DNA of 64,000 nucleotides from contig JAVIAB010000051.1 in assembly GCA_032433765.1 (NCBI GenBank), positions 82,323,340 through 82,387,339 on the forward strand, in the 5' to 3' direction. Made by a program: the position numbers and the translations under genes. This stretch comes from Megaustenia siamemsis (lineage: Eukaryota; Mollusca; Gastropoda; Stylommatophora; Ariophantidae). Below, piece after piece: positions 21,905-33,600 of the stretch. The notes below the pieces were generated by a model. It saw only the letters and a program-made list of their open reading frames with translations. It was not told the origin of the DNA and searched no databases. Numbering within the stretch: the stretch's first letter is position 1; every line of letters begins with the position of its first letter.

Positions 21905-22566
21905 CTTAAACATAGAAAATAATCAAAACCTACAAGTGGAGATCAAAGTTGAAAGAATAGACCTCGAGACTGTTTTGAGCTACATCTACTTTGGACATAC
22001 TATAACCAGTGATGGAAATGTAAAACTGTATTAAACAAAAGAATAGGAATGGCAAAAAAGTAATTTTAATGTCATAAAAATATACTAACATCAAAACAAA
22101 TAACACCAGGGCTAAAATTAAGAATAGCAACATGTTAAATCTTCTCAACATTTTTGTATGGCGCAGAAACATGGAGATTTGACATGAAAATATAACAGAA
22201 CATTGAAGCCTTTGAAATGTGGAATTATAGAAGAATAGGAAGAATTGGATGTAAAAAAGAAAAGAAAACAAACGATGAAGTCTTAAAACAACTAAAAATG
22301 AAAAGAGAACTACTAAACACAATTCAAACACGACAAATGAGAATTTGGTGCCTGTTAAAAAACACAACAGCCTACTAAAAGTAATCTTGGAAGGGAAAAT
22401 ACAATGTAAAAGAGGCAGAAGCGGACCAAGACTAACATGGACGAGTAACATCAAAAGATGGAGAAATCAGCCTATGACAGCCTGCACCATCAAAGCAAGA
22501 GGCAGAAGGGAATGGCGCTCAATTGTAGACAACCTTCGATGCGGAGACGGCATGCGATGATGATGA
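21905..22566 (+). mobile_element. RTE-B LINE 3' remnant, decayed
   Basis: Same order as the copy at 2490-3285: GHTITSDGN, IAKCYI-like, AETWRFD, FEMW, KKTNDEVLKQLKMKRELL, then KKHNSLLKVILEGKIQ and RPRLTWTSNIKRWRNQPM, ending in 'gatgatgatgac'. The early part is full of small indels. The last 70 codons are open (22345-22560). Confidence 0.85.
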
Positions 22567-25509
22567 CAGAACACCTACAAAAGGGTAGACTAATCTCATT
22601 ACGATCTAACCATGAATCTCTTTTGAAGTAATTTTCCGCATCAAATTTCCGTCTTTCAACACCTTCTCACAAAATTGTTGCCATTGAGAGTTAAACCTTT
22701 GAAAAAACGTGAAACATAAATGACGGTTTATTAAAAAACGAACAGCATTTTTAAAATTTAAAACGGGACAAAATTTACATTTTTTTAATGGTGGTTGGTT
22801 GCGTTCGCCCAATGACTAAAGTATTCTAGAGTATCATGGTAGATTAGAATATTCCTCTTCATCATCTGCCCTTACAAGGACGTAGTGGACGTGTCTGCGT
22901 TGTGTTGTGGTTTGCAGTATAACTTTTATATTTGCGACTTTCAGCCCAACACATCCGACTTCAGCATGACATTTTTGAGTACCGGTTTCTCTTCCCTCTT
23001 CGATCCCTGCACGCTTGGCCAGACTAGACAGGTTAGTCTGTTACTGAAGGCACCGCGGAGAGGTGGAGCAGGGTCTGGATGGTTTTGGTTCACCGATCCT
23101 GGCGCAAGCCATCAGCTGTGGGTCGCTGACAACTTCCAGCTCTGGTGCTGGTAGGCGCGCCTTCGCCTCCACATTTTTTTGTTAAAACAAAGGACCGGCC
23201 AGAAAATATGAAGAAAAAAAAAACGAATTAAAGGAGCTGTCTCGTACAAAATGATACATATGGCTAGCCTATTTATACTTGCGAAGATAAATACATTTTG
23301 ATAGGTTGATTTTAGCAAATAAAGGACGTATTGTGTGCATGTAGGTGTTGCCGAGGAAGGAGAGGACATTTTAACGAAGGCAGGTGAAAGCCAGACAAGC
23401 GGATATAAGAACTGAAGGTTAAGCAAAACAATTCGGTTATAGGAGACTTGGACCAAATTTTGGATCGGTGAGGCTAACAGAGAGCGATAAACATAGACGG
23501 ACGAACAAACGGTTGTATGGGCCTGTATTTTAATCGACTGATAGATGGGTGGGTATACGGTTCAATGAGCTGCTGGGTGAGTTAGTATATGACTGCACGG
23601 AATGATGAATCGATGCATGGACGAGAGAAATGAATCAAAGGGTGGACGGCATACTCAAACTATTGAACTGATTACTCGCAATATAAATAGAAAAAGAAGT
23701 AGAAAAAAAAAACAGTTACAATCAACCGAAAAAAAAACAGTTACAATCAACCAAAGGATCAGAAATCAAGTAGAAAACATTGATCAGTTATTTGATGAGT
23801 CGTTTATTGCAAGAGCTGTTTGGCTTCTAAGACAGGCATAGAAAGTGCAAAACTGTAAGCATCAAGAAGAGTGGCAATGTTTCTTTGCTAATTGCAAAGA
23901 AAGACTCATATTAGTGTAATGAACAAAAAAATATTAGTATACAAAATTAATATAAAGAAGTTCTCCAAGTCGTTGAAATGAAAACACTGTTTACACCTAA
24001 ACAGGATGAGTTTGACAATAAACGTTGAAACGATCACTTTGTGCACACGTAGACGTGACCACAGTGTGTCTGATCGCAAAATGTAACAGGATAGTAAGAA
24101 AAACAATGAGAATAAAAACAAGCTGCGCATGTATAGTATATATTATATGTCTATATTTTTAATGAACTGCAAGGATGAATTGCTTTGCAATGTTGGGACA
24201 ATAAATATTGCCATAATGACTGATTTATCGTTCCTTGATCACGGATAAAAGCAACTTCGGATTATTGTTCAACAGCCGAGCATTCGGAAAGAGGCAAGTG
24301 AACGTAAATTGAAAATATAGAAAGGTGAATCTTTAATGAGGTGGGAGTCAGATAGAGAAGCTTGAAGAGATCGATGTACGAAGTGAATGATGGAGAGACA
24401 TATGAATTGAGAGAGTAAGAGAGGAGAGAAAAGAGATAGAGAAATTGAACAAATGCTGATGGAGATCTGTAGTGGGTGAAACGATGACGTTTATTCATGC
24501 GCATTAAGTTGTTGACTGCGGGGAATAAACCCCGATATCTGCCTGAAAAAAAATAATCCACTGATGTATGCAGGTCTAGCACACGTTGTTGACATATCAC
24601 GTTATGAATATTCATTCTTGTCGTTTGATGCTGCCTGTCTCTTGTAAATTTGTTTAGCTGATTAGTGTTCTATGTGTAGTGAATGTTGTTCTTTGTAGCG
24701 TGGATGATCAACCCCTTCCACATTAATCTGTACCCTGTCTCTTGAGCATCGCATGTCATCGCATGACTTTTGTTTCCATACCTACTTTGCTGATTTATAC
24801 AAGTTTTTGCATATAATTATTAAATAAAAGGATCGACCTTACCGCAATTCTTGACAGTCTCTTTGGTGTGTTAAATAGGCGACCTGTGGTAAGACAAAGA
24901 CTATATGATAGAACGTTTCCACTCAACAAGTTTTCAACGAAAGACAATCGCAAACAAACGAGATTACCTCCCCTAAAAGTCTTGTACAGGCTAATACTCA
25001 AGACAATGGCATCATTGGACAACCCTAGGCATCTGAGCGTCTTATGAATGTGACTACATCGCAGGCAAAATGACTGCCACACATCTGCTACAGACGTCCA
25101 CGATTTATTATGAACGGGAAAAGGCTATTGTGGCCTGTACACCTGAAAAACTATATGTAAGTGTCACCAGTCTTGAACTGACCAATGTTGTCTTTGAACT
25201 TATTAATTAATAGATCTACTTATGACGAGAATCTCGATACAAAGTCAGTTTTTTAAAATCCCCGAATTTTTTTTTCTTTATCTTATATTTATTTTTAAAA
25301 ATCTTTTACAACACTATTACTCCGTCTGCAAATTGGTTGTAACGCAGTTTGCCTAGTAAACAAAAAACTGTTAACGATGTGTACTTTGCTTGTTGGTGTG
25401 TTAATTGTGTGCGATGTAGCATCGCCAGGTTAGAATGTCTAGTAAGGCCTACTTGCAAAGGGCAATAGGTGAGAGAGGTATGGTTTAGGCAAAAGATCGC
25501 GCGGGGTAA
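22567..25509. other. Nearly 3 kb without a recognisable gene
   Basis: Mostly AT-rich. The piece 22870-23160 is richer in GC, with an 89-residue open frame that has no motif I recognise. At 23700-23750 'aaacagttacaatcaacc' occurs twice in tandem. The immediate left flank of the big minisatellite (25200-25509) shows no element end. Confidence 0.5.
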
Positions 25510-26751
25510 ACAAAGCATACAGTAAAATTTGGGGCTTCTGTTGAAGAGATAACTGTGTCGTACAGTAAAGTTTGGGGCTTCTGTTGAAGAGATAACTGTG
25601 TCGTACAGTAAAGTTTGGGGCTTCTGTTGAAGAGATAACTGTGTCGTACAGTAAAGTTTGGGGCTTCTGTTGGAGAGATAACTGTGTCGTACAGTAAAAT
25701 TTGGGACTTCTGTCGGAGAGATAACTGTGTCGTACATTACAAGTGGAGGCTTCTGTTGGAGAGATAAATGTGTCGTACAGTAAAGTTTGGGGCTTCTGTT
25801 GGAGAGATAACTGTGTCGTACAGTAAAATTTGGGACTTCTGTCGGAGAGATAACTGTGTCGTACATTACAAGTGGAGGCTTCTGTTGGAGAGATAAATGT
25901 GTCGTACAGTAAAGTTTGGGGCTTCTGTCGGAGAGATAACTGTGTCGTACAGTAAAGTTTGGGGCTTCTGTCGGAGAGATAACTGTGTCGTACAGTAAAG
26001 TTTGGGGCTTCTGTTGGAGAGATAACTGTGTCGTACAGTAAAGTTTGGGGCTTCTGTTGGTGAGATAACTGTGTCGTACAGTAAAGTTTGGGGCTTCTGT
26101 TGGAGAGATAACTGTGTCGTACAGTAAAGTTTGGGCTTCTGTTGGAGAGATAACTGTGTCGTACAGTAAAGTTTGGGGCTTCTATTGGAGAGATAACTGT
26201 GTCGTACAGTAAAGTTTGAGGCTTCTGTTGACGAGATAACGGTGTCATACAGTACAAGTAGTGGCTGCTGTTGGAGAGATAACTGTATCGTACAGTGCAA
26301 GTGGGGGCTGCTGTTGGAGAGATAAATGTATCGTACAGTACAAGTGGGGGCTGCTGTTGGAGAGATAAATGCGTCATACATTACAAGTGGGGGCTGCTGT
26401 TGGAGAGATAAATGCGTCATACATTACAAGTGGGGGCTGCTGTTGGAGAGATAAATGCGTCATACATTACAAGTGGGGGCTGCTGTTGGAGAGATAAATG
26501 CGTCATACATTACAAGTGGGGGCTGCTGTTGGAGAGATAACTGTGTCATACATTACAAGTGGGGGCTGTTGTTGGACAGATAACTGTGTCATACATTACA
26601 AGTGGGAGCTGTTGTTGGAGAGATAACTGTGTCATACATTACAAGTGGGAGCTGCTGTTGGAGAGATAACTGTGTCATACATTACAAGTGGGGGCTGCTG
26701 TTGGAGAGATAACTGTGTCGTACATTACAAGTGGGGGCTGCTGTTGGAGAG

Positions 26752-28815
26752 ATAACTGTGTCGTACAGTACAAGTAGGAGCTGTTGTTGGAGAGATAACT
26801 GTGTCGTACAGTACAAGTGGGGGCTGCTGTTGGAGAGATAACTGTGTCATACATTACAAGTGGGGGCTGCTGTTGTAGAGATAACTGTGTCATACATTAC
26901 AAGTGGGAGCTGCTGTTGGAGAGATAACTGTGTCGTACAGTACAAGTGGGGGCTGCTGTTGGAGAGATAACTGTGTCATACATTACAAGTGGGAGCTGCT
27001 GTTGGAGAGATAACTGTGTCGTACAGTACAAGTGGGGGCTGCTGTTGGAGAGATAACTGTGTCATACATTACAAGTAGGAGCTGTTGTTGGAGAGATAAC
27101 TGTGTCGTACAGTACAAGTGTGGGCTGCTGTTGGCGAGATAACTGTGTCATACATTACAAGTGGGGGCTGTTGTTGGAGAGATAACTGTGTCATACAGTA
27201 CAAGTGGGGGCTGCTGTTGGAGAGATAACTGTGTCGTACAGTACAAGTGGGGGCTGCTGTTGGAGAGATAACTGTGGCATACATTACAAGTGGGAGCTGC
27301 TGTTGGAGAGATAACTGTGTCATACATTACAAGTGGGGGCTGCTGTTGGAGAGATAACTGTGTCGTACAGTACAAGTGGGGGCTGTTGTTGGAGAGATAA
27401 CTGTGTCGTACAGTACAAGTGGGGGCTGCTGTTGGAGAGATAACTGTGTCATACATTACAAGTAGGAGCTGTTGTTGGAGAGATAACTGTGTCGTACAGT
27501 ACAAGTGGGGGCTGCTGTTGGCGAGATAACTGTGTCATACATTACAAGTGGGGGCTGTTGTTGGAGAGATAACTGTGTCATACAGTACAAGTGGGGGCTG
27601 CTGTTGGAGAGATAACTGTGTCGTACAGTACAAGTGGGGGCTGCTGTTGGAGAGATAACTGTGTCATACATTACAAGTGGGAGCTGCTGTTGGAGAGATA
27701 ACTGTGTCGTACAGTACAAGTGGGGGCTGCTGTTGGAGAGATAACTGTGTCGTACAGTACAAGTGGGGGCTGCTGTTAAAGAGATAACTGTGTCGTACAG
27801 TACAAGTGGGGGCTGCTGTTGGAGAGATAACTGTGTCGTACAGTACAAGTGGGGGCTGCTGTTGGAGAGATAACTGTGTCGTACAGTACAAGTGGGGGCT
27901 GCTGTTGGAGAGATAACTGTGTCATACAGTACAAGTGGGAGCTGCTGTTGGAGAGATAACTGTGTCGTACAGTACAAGTGGGGGCTGCTGTTGGAGAGAT
28001 AACTGTGTCATACATTACAAGTGGGAGCTGCTGTTGGAGAGATAACTGTGTCGTACAGTACAATTGGGGGCTGCTGTTGGAGAGATAACTGTTTCATACA
28101 TTACAAGTAGGAGCTGTTGTTGGAGAGATAACTGTGTCGTACAGTACAAGTGGGGGCTGCTGTTGGCGAGATAACTGTGTCATACATTACAAGTGGGGGC
28201 TGTTGTTGGAGAGATAACTGTGTCATACAGTACAAGTGGGGGCTGCTGTTGGAGAGATATATGTGTCATACATTACAAGTGGGGGCTGCTGTTGGAGAGA
28301 TAACTGTGTCATACATTACAAGTGGGGGCTGCTGTTGGAGAGATAACTGTGTCATACATTACAAGTGGGGGCTGCTGTTGGAGAGATAACTATGTCATAC
28401 ATTACAAGTGGGGGCTGCTGTTGGAGAGATAACTGTGTCATACATTACAAGTGGGGGCTGCTGTTGGCGAGATAACTGTGTCATACATTACAAGTGGGAG
28501 CTGTTGTTGGAGAGATAACTGTGTCATACATTACAACTGGGAGCTGCTGTTGGAGAGATAACTGTGTCATACATTACAAGTGGGGGCTGCTGTTGGAGAG
28601 ATAACTGTGTCATACATTACAAGTGGGGGCTGTTGTTGGAGAGATAACTGTGTCGTACAGTACAAGTGGGGGCTGTTGTTGGAGAGATAACTGTGTCGTG
28701 CAGTACAAGTAGGAGCTGTTGTTGGAGAGATAACTGTGTCATACTTTACAAGTAGGAGCTGTTGTTGGAGAGATAACTGTGTCATACATTACAAGTAGGA
28801 GCTGTTGTTGGAGAG
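26752..28815. repeat. Higher-order repeat, copy 1 (2,064 bp = 48 units)
   Basis: Rare unit variants recur at a fixed distance of 2,064 bp. Examples are 'ctgctgttgtagag' at about 26868 and 28932, the 'aaagagataac' unit at about 27778 and 29842, and 'ctgtttcatac' at about 28089 and 30153. Copies 1 and 2 abut and differ at only a few bases. Confidence 0.9.
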
Positions 28816-30879
28816 ATAACTGTGTCGTACAGTACAAGTAGGAGCTGTTGTTGGAGAGATAACTGTGTCGTACAGTACAAGTGGGGGCTGCTGTTGGAGA
28901 GATAACTGTGTCATACATTACAAGTGGGGGCTGCTGTTGTAGAGATAACTGTGTCATACATTACAAGTGGGAGCTGCTGTTGGAGAGATAACTGTGTCGT
29001 ACAGTACAAGTGGGGGCTGCTGTTGGAGAGATAACTGTGTCATACATTACAAGTGGGAGCTGCTGTTGGAGAGATAACTGTGTCGTACAGTACAAGTGGG
29101 GGCTGCTGTTGGAGAGATAACTGTGTCATACATTACAAGTAGGAGCTGTTGTTGGAGAGATAACTGTGTCGTACAGTACAAGTGTGGGCTGCTGTTGGCG
29201 AGATAACTGTGTCATACATTACAAGTGGGGGCTGTTGTTGGAGAGATAACTGTGTCATACAGTACAAGTGGGGGCTGCTGTTGGAGAGATAACTGTGTCG
29301 TACAGTACAAGTGGGGGCTGCTGTTGGAGAGATAACTGTGGCATACATTACAAGTGGGAGCTGCTGTTGGAGAGATAACTGTGTCATACATTACAAGTGG
29401 GGGCTGCTGTTGGAGAGATAACTGTGTCGTACAGTACAAGTGGGGGCTGTTGTTGGAGAGATAACTGTGTCGTACAGTACAAGTGGGGGCTGCTGTTGGA
29501 GAGATAACTGTGTCATACATTACAAGTAGGAGCTGTTGTTGGAGAGATAACTGTGTCGTACAGTACAAGTGGGGGCTGCTGTTGGCGAGATAACTGTGTC
29601 ATACATTACAAGTGGGGGCTGTTGTTGGAGAGATAACTGTGTCATACAGTACAAGTGGGGGCTGCTGTTGGAGAGATAACTGTGTCGTACAGTACAAGTG
29701 GGGGCTGCTGTTGGAGAGATAACTGTGTCATACATTACAAGTGGGAGCTGCTGTTGGAGAGATAACTGTGTCGTACAGTACAAGTGGGGGCTGCTGTTGG
29801 AGAGATAACTGTGTCGTACAGTACAAGTGGGGGCTGCTGTTAAAGAGATAACTGTGTCGTACAGTACAAGTGGGGGCTGCTGTTGGAGAGATAACTGTGT
29901 CGTACAGTACAAGTGGGGGCTGCTGTTGGAGAGATAACTGTGTCGTACAGTACAAGTGGGGGCTGCTGTTGGAGAGATAACTGTGTCATACATTACAAGT
30001 GGGAGCTGCTGTTGGAGAGATAACTGTGTCGTACAGTACAAGTGGGGGCTGCTGTTGGAGAGATAACTGTGTCATACATTACAAGTGGGAGCTGCTGTTG
30101 GAGAGATAACTGTGTCGTACAGTACAATTGGGGGCTGCTGTTGGAGAGATAACTGTTTCATACATTACAAGTAGGAGCTGTTGTTGGAGAGATAACTGTG
30201 TCGTACAGTACAAGTGGGGGCTGCTGTTGGCGAGATAACTGTGTCATACATTACAAGTGGGGGCTGTTGTTGGAGAGATAACTGTGTCATACAGTACAAG
30301 TGGGGGCTGCTGTTGGAGAGATATATGTGTCATACATTACAAGTGGGGGCTGCTGTTGGAGAGATAACTGTGTCATACATTACAAGTGGGGGCTGCTGTT
30401 GGAGAGATAACTGTGTCATACATTACAAGTGGGGGCTGCTGTTGGAGAGATAACTATGTCATACATTACAAGTGGGGGCTGCTGTTGGAGAGATAACTGT
30501 GTCGTACATTACAAGTGGGGGCTGCTGTTGGCGAGATAACTGTGTCATACATTACAAGTGGGAGCTGTTGTTGGAGAGATAACTGTGTCATACATTACAA
30601 CTGGGAGCTGCTGTTGGAGAGATAACTGTGTCATACATTACAAGTGGGGGCTGCTGTTGGAGAGATAACTGTGTCATACATTACAAGTGGGGGCTGTTGT
30701 TGGAGAGATAACTGTGTCGTACAGTACAAGTGGGGGCTGTTGTTGGAGAGATAACTGTGTCGTGCAGTACAAGTAGGAGCTGTTGTTGGAGAGATAACTG
30801 TGTCATACTTTACAAGTAGGAGCTGTTGTTGGAGAGATAACTGTGTCATACATTACAAGTAGGAGCTGTTGTTGGAGAG
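28816..30879. repeat. Higher-order repeat, copy 2
   Basis: Second copy of the 48-unit block, directly following the first. A visible difference is 'gtcgtacattac' at about 30500, where copy 1 has 'gtcatacattac'. Confidence 0.9.
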
Positions 30880-32049
30880 ATAACTGTGTCATACATTACA
30901 AGTAGGAGCTGTTGTTGGAGAGATAACTGTGTCGTACAGTACAAGTGGGGGCTGTTGTTGGAGAGATAACTGTGTCGTACAGTACAAGTTAGGGGCTGTT
31001 GTTGGAGAGATAACTGTGTCGTACAGTACAAGTGGGGGCTGCTGTTGGAGAGATAACTGTGTCGTACAGTACAAGTGGGGGCTGCTGTTGGAGAGATAAC
31101 TGTGTCATACTTTACAAGTGGGGGCTGCTGTTGGAGAGATAACTGTGTCGTACAGTACAAGTGGGGGCTGCTGTTGGAGAGATAACTGTGTCATACATTA
31201 CAAGTGGGAGCTGCTGTTGGAGAGATAACTGTGTCGTACAGTACAAGTGGGGGCTGCTGTTGGAGAGATAACTGTGTCGTACAGTACAAGTGGGGGCTGC
31301 TGTTGGAGAGATAACTGTGTCGTACAGTACAAGTGGGGGCTGCTGTTGGAGAGATAACTGTGTCATACATTACAAGTAGGAGCTGTTGTTGGAGAGATAA
31401 CTGTGTCGTACAGTACAAGTGGGGGCTGCTGTTGGCGAGATAACTGTGTCATACATTACAAGTGGGGGCTGTTGTTGGAGAGATAACTGTGTCATACATT
31501 ACAAGTGGGAGCTGCTGTTGGAGAGATAACTGTGTCGTACAGTACAAGTGGGGGCTGCTGTTGGAGAGATAACTGTGTCGTACAGTACAAGTGGGAGCTG
31601 TTGTTGGAGAGATAACTGTGTCGTACAGTACAAGTGGGGGCTGTTGTTGGAGAGATAACTGTGTCGTACAGTACAAGTTAGGGGCTGTTGTTGGAGAGAT
31701 AACTGTGTCATACATTACAAGTGGGGGCTGCTGTTGGAGAGATAACTGTGTCATACATTACAAGTGGGGGCTGTTGTTGGAGAGATAACTGTGTCGTACA
31801 GTACAAGTGGGGGCTGTTGTTGGAGAGATAACTGTGTCGTACAGTACAAGTGGGGGCTGCTGTTGGAGAGATAACTGTGTCGTACATTACAAGTGGGGGC
31901 TGCTGTTGGAGAGATAACTGTGTCGTACATTACAAGTGGGGGCTGCTGTTGGAGAGATAACTGTGTCGTACAGTACAAGTGGGGGCTGCTGTTGGAGAGA
32001 TAACTGTGTCGTACATTACAAGTGGGGGCTGCTGTTGGAGAGATAACTG

Positions 32050-33600
32050 TGTCGTACAGTACAAGTAGGAGCTGTTGTTGGAGAGATAACTGTGTCGTAC
32101 AGTACAAGTGGGGGCTGCTGTTGGAGAGATAACTGTGTCATACATTACAAGTGGGGGCTGCTGTTGGAGAGATAACTGTGTCATACATTACAAGTGGGAG
32201 CTGCTGTTGGAGAGATAACTGTGTCGTACAGTACAAGTGGGGGCTGCTGTTGGAGAGATAACTGTGTCATACATTACAAGTGGGAGCTGCTGTTGGAGAG
32301 ATAACTGTGTCGTACAGTACAAGTGGGGGCTGCTGTTGGAGAGATAACTGTGTCATACATTACAAGTAGGAGCTGTTGTTGGAGAGATGACTGTGTCGTA
32401 CAGTACAAGTGTGGGCTGCTGTTGGCGAGATAACTGTGTCATACATTACAAGTGGGGGCTGTTGTTGGAGAGATAACTGTGTCATACAGTACAAGTGGGG
32501 GCTGTTGTTGGAGAGATAACTGTGTCGTACAGTACAAGTGGGGGCTGCTGTTGGAGAGATAACTGTGGCATACATTACAAGTGGGAGCTGCTGTTGGAGA
32601 GATAACTGTGTCATACATTACAAGTGGGGGCTGCTGTTGGAGAGATAACTGTGTCGTACAGTACAAGTGGGGGCTGTTGTTGGAGAGATAACTGTGTCGT
32701 ACAGTACAAGTGGGGGCTGCTGTTGGAGAGATAACTGTGTCATACATTACAAGTAGGAGCTGTTGTTGGAGAGATAACTGTGTCGTACAGTACAAGTGGG
32801 GGCTGCTGTTGGCGAGATAACTGTGTCATACATTACAAGTGGGGGCTGTTGTTGGAGAGATAACTGTGTCATACAGTACAAGTGGGGGCTGCTGTTGGAG
32901 AGATAACTGTGTCGTACAGTACAAGTGGGGGCTGCTGTTGGAGAGATAGCTGTGTCGTACATTACAAGTGGGAGCTGCTGTTGGAGAGATAACTGTGTCG
33001 TACAGTACAAGTGGGGGCTGCTGTTGGAGAGATAACTGTGTCGTACAGTACAAGTGGGGGCTGCTGTTGGAGAGATAACTGTGTCGTACAGTACAAGTGG
33101 GGGCTGCTGTTGGAGAGATAACTGTGTCGTACAGTACAAGTGGGGGCTGCTGTTGGAGAGATAACTGTGTCATACATTACAAGTGGGAGCTGCTGTTGGA
33201 GAGATAACTGTGTCGTACAGTACAATTGGGGGCTGCTGTTGGAGAGATAACTGTTTCATACATTACAAGTAGGAGCTGTTGTTGGAGAGATAACTGTGTC
33301 GTACAGTACAAGTGGGGGCTGCTGTTGGCGAGATAACTGTGTCATACATTACAAGTGGGGGCTGTTGTTGGAGAGATAACTGTGTCATACAGTACAAGTG
33401 GGGGCTGCTGTTGGAGAGATATATGTGTCATACATTACAAGTGGGGGCTGCTGTTGGAGAGATAACTGTGTCATACATTACAAGTGGGAGCTGCTGTTGG
33501 AGAGATAACTGTGTCATACATACAAGTGGGGGCTGCTGTTGGAGAGATAACTGTGTCTTACAGTACAAGTGGGGGCTGTTGTTGGAGAGATAACTGTGTC
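32050..33600. repeat. Higher-order repeat, partial copy 3
   Basis: The same order of marker units returns: 'agtgtgggctgctg' at about 32408, 'gagataactgtggcatac' near 32563, 'ctgtttcatac' near 33251 and a 'gagatatatgtg' unit near 33415. The shift against copy 2 is 3,227 bp at the left and 3,098 at the right, so three units are missing. The extra two bases match two 44-bp units carrying 'agttaggggc' at about 30987 and 31677. Confidence 0.8.

Noticed and set aside
22885..23154. 89-codon open frame in a GC-richer island
   Set aside because: No recognisable motif, no neighbours that suggest exons, and short enough to be chance. Kept only as a note in the unassigned stretch.
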